Positions 1 to 12,395 of a stretch of DNA of 64,000 bases are shown here, piece by piece; positions within the stretch are counted from its first letter, which is position 1, and each line of letters starts with the position of its first letter. The notes under the pieces were generated by a model. The model worked only from the letters and a program-made list of their open reading frames with translations, was not told where the DNA came from and did no database searches. This DNA comes from Rhodosorus marinus (lineage: Eukaryota > Rhodophyta > Stylonematophyceae > Stylonematales > Stylonemataceae): NCBI GenBank assembly GCA_029953675.1, contig JAMWBK010000005.1, forward strand, positions 2,375,001 through 2,439,000, read 5' to 3'. A program made the translations under genes and the position numbers.

Positions 1-799
1 GTCGACGAGCCGATTCTCGAACTTTCTGAGGTGATGGTGCGATATCTCCCTCGCCTTTCTCTTCCGCTATCGCCCTCTGAGTAATTTCATCCAAGCCCCT
101 CATTAAAGCTGCAGCCCGGTCCACATACATAATCTCAAATATGCAGAAGTTTTTTCTGCTCCGTCTCCTAACCTCTGCTAGTTGATCGATCAGCCCCAAG
201 TGCACAGCGTGCTCAAGAAGTCCAACGCTCTTGTCCAGCTCCGAACGAGGATGGCGATCCAGAATAATGCCAATGTATTCTGCTACCGCTGACCTGGTCG
301 CGTTAGCATTCTTTCTTCCTGCGCAATGCACAAGACTGACGATGACAGCAGGTGGCATTCGCGAACTGTTCAGCACACGCCTCATGGCCTCAGCCCCAGA
401 TTCCGATATGACCTGAATCGTGACTGCAGATGTCTTTAGCAGAGCTGGGATAATCGCCTCTCCTAAACACTCGCCAAATTGATCGCCGAGGCATTCTGCC
501 ATTGACGCCAGATTTTCGCAGGCTTCACGGACGACAGCCGAACGGAGGTCACCAACCTGTGCGGCTATCTGTGTCCGAAGCCCCCGTAATCCATTGATAA
601 ATACCAACAAAAGACTCTGGTCCTCTGCGCCCGCTACGAACACTGCGATCTCCTTGCATTTGCGTAGAGCGCGAACCCGTTTATCCCATTCCGCTCCCTT
701 CACGTCTCCAAGCAACCGCTTAATGTTCTCCAACTCACAACTAACATCCCGAACACTGTGAATCTCCACAGCTGGGCCCACTTCCGATCTCCGAGCCAT
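1..799 (-). CDS. CLASP-type TOG-domain microtubule protein, 5' part (cut by window edge)
   Basis: An open frame of 266 codons runs leftward from an ATG at 799-797 to the window edge; an in-frame TAA lies 12 codons upstream, so this ATG is the first possible start. The translated part matches the CLASP N-terminal TOG domain: a helical HEAT array with the segments VVREACENLASMAECLG, EAIIPALLKTSAVTIQVI and RRRSRKNFCIFEIM, in the order seen in CLASP/MAST/Cls1 proteins. These proteins bind tubulin and stabilise microtubule plus ends, spindles and (in plants) cortical arrays. No intron is visible in the 0.8 kb shown. The C-terminal part lies outside. The TOG assignment is firm; whether the full protein is CLASP or a shorter CLASP-like protein cannot be seen. 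Confidence 0.8.
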   Translation of the reverse strand, partial: MARRSEVGPAVEIHSVRDVSCELENIKRLLGDVKGAEWDKRVRALRKCKEIAVFVAGAEDQSLLLVFINGLRGLRTQIAAQVGDLRSAVVREACENLASMAECLGDQFGECLGEAIIPALLKTSAVTIQVISESGAEAMRRVLNSSRMPPAVIVSLVHCAGRKNANATRSAVAEYIGIILDRHPRSELDKSVGLLEHAVHLGLIDQLAEVRRRSRKNFCIFEIMYVDRAAALMRGLDEITQRAIAEEKGEGDIAPSPQKVRESARR

Positions 800-2125
800 G
801 CTAGAATAAGACTTTTCAAGCTCCTCGGCTTAGCCGGGAGCGAGTCAAGAAGCCCAAAGGCCGAAAAAAACCAAGACGCGAAAATGTCCTCCCAACCCGC
901 ACACTTATCTAGGGGTGAAGCCGCATAGCTCACATCCTGCACTCCTAGTCGGGTTCTCCATTTTCTGAAGCTCTCCAGCTGGCCCCTTAATCCAGCTTAA
1001 ACAGAATAATGAAGCGTGAAGATCTCTCCATCATCGCCAACTCAACTCCAGACAATCCAGCTGGAGCAGCAGCACCAACTCGTTTCACCGTCTTCCGCTG
1101 GTTGATTTACGTCATTCAATCACTAAATCTATCTTATGACATAATTGGTTGTCAAAAAGGAAAACGTTGCTATAAATTTCATCTCTCCCCAATTATTAAT
1201 GGAATATTCATAACTATGCCGATACTTAATTGGATACTAATCAAACTCTCGTATTAATAGATTGCCATTTTTCCATTTTTTCAACGGAAAATATGTTTTT
1301 TAGCCGTTTTTAAAATTTGAATTCCTCGGCCGTTTTTTTTTTCTTCCGTTATGAAAATGGCAAGACTGGACTGGTTCCTGTGAGGGTCATCCTGCAGGGG
1401 AGGTCACAGTTCCTTTATATTCTGTCTTTTCTCGTTGGTTTGGGCACCTCTCAGCTTGCAGGAATGGGAAGGATCGAGAAGGAACTCTCTTCCAGGAAGA
1501 TGCCAGGTGGTTTTGTAGATACTGATATCATCGGTGACAACAAAAAGGGGGCATTTCTCACTGTCCACAAGCCAGCTTTTAGCTCAGCCCCCATAATGAG
1601 GTGGACCCATGCGTCTAGGAACGAAAAACATTGACAAGCGCCCTGGCAAATCTTTCTGCAAAGAAGTTCAGGCCTACTAGGTTACTTGCTCCTGCCCAGC
1701 ACCACTGAAGATTATGTCGGACGGCGTGTTCCATGTCAGTGAGGCAATGTTCAGAAAAATCTGGCTTCACATCCTGGGAAAACACCCGCATGGCGACGGG
1801 TCGGAGCATCTTGGCGGATAGCTGCAGGTTCCATGAATTCTTTCAACCATGGGTGAAACGCCAGTGATCCGGAGGCCGGGCAGGACTCGCAGGGAGTGAG
1901 TTGAATCATCAACAGCAAAAATAGGCTGATACGGAGGCCCGCTCACAATCCTTGGCTATGTTTCACTTTTCAACCCCTCCCCCACCACCCCCCCGGCCCA
2001 AAGGAAAAAAAAGGACGAAGGGCACGGCTTCTTATCAATTCAACGCAGGCAGGCAGCCACAAGACTGGCGCGGCCGTTGCTCTCCGATTAGGTGACAGCC
2101 TGTCAGAATAAATCCGTACACTTTA
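800..2125. other. Intergenic region without a supported gene
   Basis: AT-rich around 1130-1330. Frames at 1317-1634 (+) and 1615-1809 (-) are open for 60-105 codons but show no recognised domain and no splice-linked extension; they could be parts of a decayed gene or transposon. The last 100 bases are probably the 3' untranslated region of the GGPP synthase gene. Confidence 0.4.
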
Positions 2126-3659
<1,534 letters not shown>

Positions 3660-5835
3660 AAATACCCGCTCACAAAAGCCTCCATTGCTTCCAAGTCGGA
3701 GTAAGGCACAAAACAATGTATACCTCAAACTATGCTCTACTCGATCCGCCACACCACGAACCACCCCAACCACCTCCGCTCCCGAAAAACGAAACGCAAA
3801 ATCCCAGTCCCAGTCCACACGCGGGATTTTACCCTCACTCCTCGCCCTAGCCCTAATTCCCCGCAAAGACCTTCAGAAGCTCGACACCATTAACTGGAGC
3901 GAAGTTTACCCCTTCCCCACTCTCGCAGGCTATAACCGTTTGCGATTGCTAACCGCAGCCCGCAGGTCAGACCAAGAATCGCCGCCACTGAAGCAAGTCG
4001 GCAGCTATTGATATTGCGTTGACACCTACCTCCTCATTTTCCCCTACTGTTCAGTACACACCCCAAGTGAAGCTGAAGAGACGAAAGTTTCACCTGCACA
4101 TTCCCATGACCAAATCTTTGAAAACCAAATCACCCCAACAACCCCCGGTTCCCCCGGTCACAAAAACTAGAATAATTTTAGAAGAAAAAAATTCTCAGCA
4201 ATCACCTCCCAACTGTCACCAGCCCCACCATCCAGGAAGCGAATCGATCAACCCCATGGAGAAACCCTCAGAACTCCAATCATTCCAAATCTACAACAAA
4301 ATCTTATACTAGAATAATAGTTCTCTAAATTAAGTCAAATCCAGCAAACTATCTGAAACAGGGAAAATATTTATTCCCATTTGGAAATCGTCTGAAATTA
4401 ATCAAGGGATCACCGAATTGTTTACTCAGTAGCACATGGCATTGCCACCCCCCTCTATAAATTGTGCCGAACACATATTCATCTCAGCATAGATTGTGAC
4501 TCTTGCTCCCCGATCTCGTCGTGGAAAAGCCAGAAATATCGAAAATAATAAATTTGAACAATTTAGTTGGTCATTTTTGACTTGTTGGAGGTACTGTTGA
4601 GTTGGGTACGTTTGGAGACTCTTTTGGGTGGGGTGACAAACAGAAGGAAGAAAGTGAGTGGTTAGGAAAATATTGTGTTCTGAGGACAAAACGAGCAAAG
4701 CGGCCGCACCAATACTTCGGGACACCCCCTTATCATGTTGGACAAAAATTTCGAAGCCTTAGCGCGTTGTACTACTATTATTGGAACTAGTGGATTCACT
4801 TGCCAATTGACCAGCCTATTCTGAAGATTTCATTTCTGCTTAGTATGAGCCACTAAGCGATACTATGATAGTCTTGAGGATTGCGAAGTTGCTTTGGTCA
4901 TGTACTTCGCACAATAGCTTGATCGTTTAGAAGTCTGGGGTTACGCGTTCAGGAGAGCTTGGTTTCCCCGTCGGCTGGATGCCTCAATCGTCACTTTAGA
5001 AATTTTGGCGCTTGTGCCGATCGCGGATGCGCGTGGACCCGGCACTTCATTTGCTCTGGACACAATAGCTCTGAAAATGCACTCTTCTCCCGCTGTCGCC
5101 CACTGGGTATTCCCAATAATTTGTGAAAAGGTTGCTTCTTGCCGCCTTGACGAAATCCGTTGGCGAAGGAAAAGGATTGCTGGTCGGGAACGCTTTTCCG
5201 ACGCTTTTCCGGTGCAAGGCGAAGTGCAAAATATCAGTCGTCATTGCGATATTGACTCACGACTCCACGGACTCGTAAAATCTTAAACGATCCTCTGCAA
5301 GCTACTGATGAAATCTTGTCCTAGACCCCAATAGCAACTACGTAATCTCTTGTCCCCCAGAATGATCTCACCTTTCTCCTAGCACTGTGTCCATATCTAA
5401 ACTAAACTTCCGAAAAGCTTGCATTCAAGTGAATATACAAACAGCTTCCATCCTCTCGAACCTGTCCCATAATTCACTTCGTGATCAACCGACCCTCAAT
5501 TGCCCATCCGAAATCCGTGAGCAAATGTGGACAAACTAATCCACCATGGGACAGAGGAGCTTTCAAATATTGATTGCACTAGTTGGCTTGGAGTTGTTGC
5601 AGGACTTCCGATTGCAGTGTTTTGGAGTGTGGCAAATACTTGTGAGCGGCTGAGTCTTTCGGAGGAGAGGAGGCGATCTGTTGTAATAGCAGACTGGAGA
5701 GACAAAAGGTAATACGCTAGCCTTTCTGAGGTGACGGACTTTTTAGAAGATGGAGCTCGAGGATCATCGGTGTTGAACCATGCCAAGCGGACGTTGGGGG
5801 TTTGATAGGTGAGGGCTGTTGAACGAGAACACGCC
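3660..5835. other. Intergenic region without a supported gene
   Basis: About 2.2 kb. Several frames are open for 60-110 codons on both strands (for example 4426-4725 on minus and 5005-5286 on plus), but none shows a known domain, and AT-rich non-coding stretches lie between. The interval presumably holds the promoters of the divergent GGPP synthase and fucosyltransferase-like genes. Confidence 0.4.
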
Positions 5836-7673
5836 ATGAAAAGCCTCCGGAAAAGCTGGAATCGTGATCAGGTGGAGGTAGCGAGGAGTGAAACTGGCTA
5901 TTCTGGAAGACAGTTCACCGGAAAGCGACGGATCAGATTGCGAAAACAAGTGAAATGGCTTGCAATTGTTGTGGCCGCGATCTTCTTCGTCGGCGTCCAG
6001 CTACAGTTGGCATCGGTTCACAACTCACAAAACGAAGTGATTGGCAGTCAACCGTCTGGAGATCCCTCAGTGCCAGACGCGGTCGAGCTTGGTCTCGCCT
6101 CGCCGCTGGACTTGAAGAGAGCTGTCCGATACATTGTATATGACCATCGATACGGTCAGCTGAACAACCAAGTTTCCAGCTTTATAGATACCTCAGTTAT
6201 CGCCAAAATGATCGAGGAACTCACCAACACACGATGCATCATTGTCGCGCCGAAAGTCAGCCTCGGATATGAGTCGCAGTACAGTAAAGCAAGCAAGAAG
6301 GCGCATCAGTACACACTTTTTGGTAAGTCTGGGCATCGTGGCTCGAAGGAGAAAAGGAATCCGCCGGTCGCACAATCTACATGCTCACGAATAGGCATGG
6401 CTTCATGTTAAATAGGTGATTACTTCGACATTGCAGAGATGAATAAGACAGTTCCAATGATCACGTTGGATGACTTTCTCTCAAGCGAGGCCGCAAGTTT
6501 AACGAAATCCCTGCATCTGAAGACTGTACCAACAACTGAGAAGGAGGTCGAAGCTGGGCATGAGATTTACGATGCACTTGGCATTGTTCAAGGTGATCTT
6601 GAGACGGTCATAAGGATTGTCCAGAACAACAAGAGGAAGTTTCACCGCTGCTCTCAGTTCAAGGCGATAGCGTATACAGCAGTGAGGTGGATGTTGGACA
6701 ATCCACAGTCCCCAACAATACCGCTTGGAAAGGTGGGCGTTTTAGCTTGATTCCTACCAACAAACCTGCCCTTGGAGGACTGCTTATGACGCCCGATACG
6801 GCAAAGGCCTTGTCTGCAGTGTTTTTGTCAAACGCGCGGACTGATCCAAGCATATTCTATATCCATCGTTAAGATGTTCCTTCCTCAATATGATTGCTGG
6901 AACAAGCATTTGGAGTTTCAACATGCATATAGATCGCTGCGACCCCGGTCCCCGTATGTGAGCTCCGTTGAGAAGACACTGAAGGACGTTGATAGGCCCG
7001 TAGTTGCCCTTCATCTTCGACATTTGTTCTCCGACGAATCTATTGATCGGGACGCACTCAAAACACTTGTGACTGAAGGGATGAAGCAATTCAAGGTTTC
7101 CCTGGATTCAGTAAGTTCACCTCGTTCTGGTGTGCCCTATTTTTTGTAACTGAAAATTGGTTGATGTCGAATGTACTGCCTTTTAACCACTGAAGGTGAA
7201 GACGCTTTACGTTGCGTATGGGCTCAGAGAGATTGACATGCTCCAGGAAAGCGGAAGTCTAGTGGACTTCAAGCAGTCGTTTCCTGATCTCCACATGCGG
7301 GAGTGTTCAACCAGTTTCGATTGTGCTATCCCGGGCAGTCGGGAGCTCGAGATTCTGTAAGTGCACAGACGAGATTTGACTTCCAAAAGAAGCCATCCTT
7401 ATGACCTTAATCCTTCGCTCTATATGTACGCGGATTAGAAAGAAAAGCCCTGAGTTCGAGTCATGGGAGGATGAGGAGTACGACATGACATTCAGAAGCA
7501 GCTACTCGTCCGCCATCTTGGATTTCTGGATGTGCGTGCAAAGTGATTATTTTATCGGTCGGGATACGTCAACGTTTTCCAGGAATATTAACTTTATCCG
7601 GCGATATATTGGCAAAAGCCCGAGTCACCTCTACGACGGCACGAAGACATTTCACCACAATACTAATATGTGA
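5836..7673 (+). CDS. O-fucosyltransferase-like type II membrane protein
   Basis: Five exons, best read as 5836-6322, 6416-6732, 6820-7110, 7196-7356 and 7439-7673, give 496 residues; the third exon might start at 6874 instead. A basic N-terminus is followed by one membrane span near residues 38-58 (KWLAIVVAAIFFVGVQLQLA), the layout of a Golgi or ER glycosyltransferase. The luminal part has the fold signatures of GDP-fucose O-fucosyltransferases: YGQLNNQVSSFIDTSVIAK in the first Rossmann half, PVVALHLRHLF (the HxR motif that contacts GDP-fucose) and a C-terminal SAILDFWMCVQSDYFIG segment where family members bind the nucleotide. Substrate is unknown; plant and algal relatives act on proteins or cell-wall glycans. 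Confident at fold level, less so on reaction. Confidence 0.75.
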
Positions 7674-7965
7674 TCTCACTGAACAGCATGACTTGCAATT
7701 AATCTAGTGTGTACTAAACGCGTATAGCAAGACTGACAATTGTGAGACCGTCCCGAGGAACACCAGCCCTTTGAAACTTGCTTTCGGCAGGTCAGCAGTT
7801 TAGCCTAAGCCCTAGAAGGTACCAGAAAAGTATTAGCAATTCATTACATCTTAGTGGCTAGAATATATCGAATATAGTAGGTTAGCATCTACTATATTCT
7901 ACGAATATACTCGCCAAAATGGACCAGTATGGAGTTCGAAGAACCAGATTAGAGTCGCTCAATTT
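7674..7965. repeat. Spacer with an 11-bp inverted repeat at a transposon edge
   Basis: A perfect 11-base inverted repeat (gaatatagtag, 7870-7880, against 7889-7899) with an 8-base loop sits in AT-rich DNA just left of the gypsy reverse-transcriptase fragment. It may be a stem-loop of the element end or chance; no gene is seen here. Confidence 0.4.
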
Positions 7966-7969
7966 CGTA

Positions 7970-8345
7970 GCCTTAGTAGGTTGGACGGTGATGATATCAG
8001 TTTCTCGAACGCCGTGCACACCTCGACCGTGATATCGAAGGGCTTCCCATCCTTGAGCAACTCTGTTAGGGGAGCCGCTAAGGTTGAGAAGTTTCGTATG
8101 AGTTGTCGAAAGTACGCAAGTAAGCCCATGATCGAACGGACCCCCTTAACTGATTGGGGGACCGCGTTAGCTTCCTTATCGCATCCACCTTAGTCTCGTC
8201 GATCGAGGTGCGGCCGTTTTCGATCCGGAAGCCCAGATATGTCACCGCGTCAAGAAATAGCTCTGTCTTTACCGGACGTAGGTATAGGTGATGCCGCCTC
8301 AGCTCCAGGAGGACCTGTCGGAGGTGTTCTTTGTGTTCTTCCTTA
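7970..8345 (-). mobile_element. Ty3/gypsy reverse-transcriptase fragment (C-terminal part)
   Basis: Read on the minus strand, about 125 codons are open and match the end of a Ty3/gypsy reverse transcriptase passing into RNase H: EHLRQVLLELRRHHLYLRPV, then TYLGFRIENGRTSIDETKV, then VRSIMGLLAYFRQLIRNFST followed by a LAAPLTELLK segment. This corresponds to the thumb region just downstream of the catalytic YxDD box. The catalytic part, integrase and LTR are absent, so this is a remnant. Its upstream end is fused, in another frame, to the gag-like ORF next door (8299-9012). Confidence 0.8.
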
Positions 8346-9012
8346 TTACGGGAGTAATATCTGCCTTCTCCGCTTTCTCAGCTTTCTCAGGCTTCTCGGA
8401 CCTGACACTTCTGGATTGTCTGGTCTTGTACAATCCTTCCTGGTCCCTGCAAGGGCTGTTCCATGTGATGTTCCTATCCTTGTACGAATAGTAAAGGAAT
8501 TTGCGGTACTCCTCTTTTTCCCCCATTATCTTACGGGGTAGTCGCCGTTTTTCCTCGTCAGAGGGTGGTACTCCGGTGATCTCTCGGATTTCCGAGAACT
8601 CGGACTCGAGCCAGTTGGTGAGGGATTCTGACATGAGAAGCTTCCGTCTATATGACCGGGCCCAGATGCTGTCAGCCGGCTCATGGCTGGGGGGGTCGTA
8701 TCGCTCGCGTAGCACTGCCCACACCTCGTGTGGGGCTCCCTCTTTCGACGAGGATAGCGCTATATCCAGTGCTGGTCCCTCCAGCACCCGCGAGAATACC
8801 GCCGCGACATATCGTCTCTCGGCGACGGCGGCCTCTCCAGGATTGTCTAGTACCTCCCTGAGATTTTTCAAGTCGAAGAAAGTCTCTACCTGGAAGCGCC
8901 AGTGCCTAAAGGACAGGTACGACTCCTTCTCCCCTCTGAACACTGAGGGTAGCCTGAAATCCTTCAGGCGGCCGTCCGCGGCCGAGGCACTCCCCCTCGT
9001 CCCTACAACCAT
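8299..9012 (-). mobile_element. Retrotransposon gag-like ORF joined to the RT fragment
   Basis: An intact 237-codon frame. The middle part resembles retrotransposon Gag capsids (hydrophobic segment around SYLSFRHWRFQVETFFDL, then ESLTNWLESEFSEIREITG, the usual 'loop/ESL' region of copia-type Gag_UBN2). The tail is a short lysine/glutamate repeat, EKPEKAEKAEKA, followed by a frame shift into the reverse-transcriptase fragment, so the last dozen residues are read from RT DNA in the wrong frame. It suggests an element that lost protease and the catalytic RT region by internal deletion. Copia versus gypsy origin of this Gag is uncertain. Confidence 0.65.
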
Positions 9013-9109
9013 CTCACCTTCCCGTCCCTTCTCTCACACTATGGACTCTCCTTTCTCTAAATCGCACCGAGCGATGAGACCATGTTAGAAATAGTAGCAC
9101 AAGGATAAA

Positions 9110-9165
9110 TTCATCCTTGATTCAGGTGCAACCGACCAAGTCTGCGTGGAATTTTCTCGTTGGCG
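9110..9165 (+). mobile_element. Copia-type aspartic protease fragment
   Basis: On the plus strand a short open stretch reads FILDSGATDQVCVEFSRWR. This is the catalytic DSGA motif of copia-type retrotransposon proteases with its usual hydrophobic flank. The rest of the protein is missing, and flanks lead into unrelated fragments, so it is a relic. Confidence 0.6.
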
Positions 9166-9166
9166 T

Positions 9167-9430
9167 TTACTCCTCGGACTTCGCCTTGCCCTGCTCCTCA
9201 GGGCAATCCACACGGACGTGACCGGGTTTGCAGCATCCGGAGCATATGATGCCTCTACCACCCTCTGCCAAGTGGGTCAGGTTTTCTCTGTATTCCCCTC
9301 TAAACCCCCCTGTTTTTGTTGAAACGGTCAATCGTGGCCATGCGCTCTCAACACGTAGAAGGGCATTGTGTGAATTCTGATTCCCACACACATGTTGGCG
9401 CACGGTTGTAGCCGGACAGAACGACAGCAT
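9167..9430 (-). mobile_element. Zinc-knuckle (CCHC) Gag fragment, one arm of an inverted pair
   Basis: On minus, an 87-codon frame ends in CSGCCKPGHVRVDCPEEQG, a CX2CX4HX4C nucleocapsid zinc knuckle. The DNA at 9210-9358 is repeated in inverted orientation at 11173-11321 with only a few mismatches; the second copy has CSGCRKPGHVRV and then diverges before the final Cys. Two copies of one Gag segment in opposite orientation enclose the gag pseudogene and the palindrome. Confidence 0.7.
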
Positions 9431-9439
9431 CAGGCCTGG

Positions 9440-9763
9440 CTGATAACGGAGATAGCCGGGGAGAGGTCACGCTAGGCCAGAGCAAGGGGTAACTGTAGCC
9501 AACTACGACACCAAAAATAGAACATAGATGGCTACCAAAAAATAGCACTGTGTCTAGATGAGAGAAATGTAGAGGCCTAGGCTGAGGGTATAAATAGGCT
9601 AGGACGGAGTAGAATATGATAGGGCTTAGTAAAGAGAAGCCAGGGGGAAAAATTCTTTGGATTTATCAAGCGACTCTTCGGGAAGGGGTTACTTAGACGA
9701 AAATATCCAATATTTGGTGGATTTCCGGGTCTGAAGCCGCTGGAACCTGGTGATTTAAGAAAA
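9440..9763 (+). promoter_or_regulatory. Possible LTR/leader with TATA box upstream of gypsy gag
   Basis: A TATAAATA box at 9589-9596 lies 168 bases before the gag ATG at 9764 in a stretch with no coding potential, as in the R/U5-leader part of an LTR retrotransposon. No second LTR copy is seen in the window, so the LTR reading rests on position alone. Confidence 0.35.
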
Positions 9764-10359
9764 ATGGAACCCGAACCTCCTCCGGGTACGTGGATGCCCG
9801 CGGTTGCTCAACTACTAGAGCAACAACAGCGGATGACGGAGCAGCTTGTGCAAGCGTTGCAGGAACAGCAACAGCTACAACAACAGCAAGGAGCTCGATC
9901 GGGACGACTACCAAAGAAATCTGAGTCCCGACTTTCGACGGTACTTCAGACGTCGAGACATTCATAAGCGAGCTCGAGCACCTGACGGCCGTTTATGTCC
10001 TCGAGGAGGACAGTGACTTGCTTTTCATCGCGGTTTGAGGGCTTGCAAAAACCGTTACCGAATGGTACCTCACCCTCCCCGTGACACAACGGGCAACGTG
10101 GGCAGTGTTGCAAATTGCCCTGCGAACGCGATTCGCGAGCCACAACCAGGATGTAGAACTGACAGTGAAACTGACGAGGATACGCCAACGTGAAGGGGCA
10201 ACGGTTAATGAGTATGCCACGGAGTTTGAATCCACATTGGATCATCTTCGTAGGTATGACCCTGAGTGTCTTAGCGAGTTCATGCAGACTCAGTTGTTTG
10301 TGGCGGGGTTGCGGACTCATCAACAAACCTACGTCCAAAGACACTGCAACACGCCATAG
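9764..10359 (+). pseudogene. Ty3/gypsy gag pseudogene
   Basis: Starts with ATG at 9764 and a glutamine-rich coiled segment (residues about 15-45, repeated CAA/CAG). The capsid part follows in another frame: around 9930 the reading shifts to a frame giving FDGTSDVETFISELEHLT, which meets a TGA at about 10035, and resumes as WAVLQIALRTRFASHNQDVE and RIRQREGATVNEYATEFEST, the retrotransposon Gag (Retrotrans_gag) core with its typical 'Q..G.TV.EY...F' pattern. One frameshift and one stop show the copy is dead. It runs directly into the left arm of the palindrome. Confidence 0.75.
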
Positions 10360-10368
10360 AATTGGCAG

Positions 10369-11086
10369 TGTCAATTCCCGGGGACACATCCGGACCCAGG
10401 TGGAAGATGACGAAGACGCGAGGTAGAAACGAACGGACGGCCCGGCCAAGTCATGACCAGCACGAGATCGTCTCCCAACCGCCACCTCACCTGGATGCAC
10501 CAGTACCAATGGCAGTTGGAACGGTGCGCGGGCGGCGGCAACGACGTCAGAGCCAGAAAAGTAGGGTGAACATCGTGGAGGCGCCGTCTGGCAAGAAAGA
10601 TGGGATTGAAGACCCGGCAACCCGGGTATTGACCATCTTGCAGGAAGCTGACATCCCACGACCAACGGCAACCGTTGTTACATCTTCGCGGCTGCCGCGG
10701 TCGTCATCAGGTTCACCTGTGCTCCGCTGTCCACGATCGCGTTGACCTTGACGCCGCCTACTTCTGCCGGGATCCGCAACAACGGTTGCCGTTGGTCGGG
10801 GATGTCAGCTTCCTGCAAGATGGTCAATACCCGGGTTGCCGGGTCTTCAATCCCATCTTTCTTGCCGGACGGCGCCTCCACGATGTTCACCCTACTTTTC
10901 TGGCTCTGACGTCGTTGCGCCGCCCGCGCACCGTTCCAACTGCCATTGGTACTGGTGCATCCAGGTGAGGTGGCGGTTGGGAGACGATCTCGTGCTGGTC
11001 ATGACTTGGCCGGGCCGTCCGTTCGTTTCTACCTCGCGCCTTCGTCATCTTCCGCCTGGGTCCGGATGTGTCCTCGGGAATTGACA
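10369..11086. repeat. Large near-perfect palindrome of gag-linker/protease sequence
   Basis: Left arm 10369-10679 and right arm 10779-11086 are reverse complements with few mismatches and indels; the loop is about 99 bases. Each arm encodes the same Gag linker (RNERTARPSHDQHEIVSQPP, then PVPMAVGTVRG) followed by NIVEAPSGKKDGIEDPATRV. Read on minus, the loop and right arm continue into AIVDSGAQVNLMTTAAAAK, the DSGA active-site motif of a gypsy-type protease. So one gypsy segment was duplicated head to head. The near identity of the arms implies a recent event or gene conversion between arms. Confidence 0.85.
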
Positions 11087-11172
11087 AATCACGTCGAAAA
11101 GATCCAATAGATACATCGTAATACATACGGTAAGACCGATACGCACATGGCATTCGATGGGTGGATGCCCAT

Positions 11173-11321
11173 CTACGTGTTGAGAGCGCATGGCCACGAT
11201 TGACCGTTTCAACAGAAACAGGGGGGTTTAGAGGGGTATACAGAGAAAACCCGACCCACTTGGCAGAGGGTGGTAGAGGCATCATATGCTCCGGATGCCG
11301 CAAACCCGGTCACGTCCGTGT
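11173..11321 (+). repeat. Inverted copy of the zinc-knuckle segment at 9210-9358
   Basis: Same 149-base segment as 9210-9358 in opposite orientation. It encodes HLAEGGRGIICSGCRKPGHV before diverging. It closes the transposon cluster on the right. Confidence 0.75.
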
Positions 11322-11832
11322 CATACCGTTACTGTTTCAAATGGAGGAAACAGTTTGAACAGTACAAGATGTCGATCATCTTCACATATAGTAGAGTACT
11401 TAAGTGGAACATATCGGCCCATTAGTCAGTGGAACAATAAAGAAGGCACCGAAGTTTGGAGGATGAAACTGAGGTCAAGGTCAGGAATCCTTGAAAATTC
11501 CAACAGTTTTCGCGGGTTTAACCACTTCTGGGTCGTAAACAGGGAAAAGCCAGACCAACTTGGCACGTCCCTAGTCTTAGAGTAAAAGAAATGTCTTTGA
11601 TTTAGCTTTTGGGATGTACTTAGAATTAAATAAATGCGAGCAAGTAGAACAATTAGAGTACGGGTTTCCCACAGGGAGCAAACATTCCAGACGCGAACAT
11701 AGAGCCCCACATGATCATCGAACTTTCAGAGAACCGCGCAATGGTAGCAAGCGTTCAGAGGGGATGGAACTGCTTGACATAGTGTCTTTAAACTGTGGTA
11801 AGGTGGTTGATGGTGCTTTGTAGGTGAGAGGC
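11322..11832. other. Spacer between transposon debris and J-domain gene
   Basis: No coding signal is recognised. Contains the promoter side of the J-domain gene; nothing else identified. Confidence 0.4.
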
Positions 11833-12306
11833 ATGTTAAGAACCGTATTTGTCATTCGGCGTTTCAGAGAACGCTGCAGGCGGAATCTATGGACAGATCC
11901 GTATTTATTTCTTGGGGTTGAAAAAGGTGTTGAAAGGAATGAGTTGAGGAGACGGTATTTGGAGTTGGCGCGGGTAGAGCATCCTGATGTCAATGCAGGG
12001 AGCAATGAGGCGCACGAGAGGTTCATTGCGCTCTCGAACGCGTTGAAAGTAGTAGAAAAGGAACTCAAGGACGCCCAAGGCCTTCCAGGGTTATTTTCGC
12101 ATGCAGCTCCTGTGGACGTCTTCAAGCATGTCAGTGAAGCTCTGAAACCGGAGGTGAAGAAGGTCGCTGAAGAAATTGAAGCCTCAGGACCCGATTGGGG
12201 AGGCATGTGGCAGATGGTTGAACTTATGAAGGCTACAGAAGCGGCAGAGCGCCCTCGGACCCCCAAAATGATTCAAAATGCGAGTGAAAAGGCAACGGAT
12301 AGTTAG
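11833..12306 (+). CDS. Small J-domain (DnaJ-like) protein
   Basis: A single-exon 157-residue protein. Residues about 22-75 form a J-domain: DPYLFLGVEKGVERNELRRR for helices I-II, then the invariant HPD (in ARVEHPDVNAG), then ERFIALSNALKVV for helix III. J-domains stimulate the ATPase of Hsp70 and recruit clients. The N-terminus (MLRTVFVIRRFRERCRRN) is basic and amphipathic, which suggests import into mitochondria or plastid. No glycine-rich region or zinc-finger domain follows, so this is a type III J-protein; the C-terminal 80 residues are helical and unassigned. The upstream GTG codons are not needed since ATG at 11833 leaves the whole domain intact. Confidence 0.8.
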   Translation: MLRTVFVIRRFRERCRRNLWTDPYLFLGVEKGVERNELRRRYLELARVEHPDVNAGSNEAHERFIALSNALKVVEKELKDAQGLPGLFSHAAPVDVFKHVSEALKPEVKKVAEEIEASGPDWGGMWQMVELMKATEAAERPRTPKMIQNASEKATDS

Positions 12307-12395
12307 TAAGCGATGTCAAGTGTGCAGCGATATGTCACGCACCAGATTGTTCGCAGGCCAATGTAACGTAGGGTTAATACATCGGTTGAAGTATT

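Noticed and set aside
1009-1257. 82-codon plus ORF in AT-rich DNA
   Set aside because: Its second half is translated AT-rich sequence rich in Ile, Asn and Tyr, typical of chance frames.
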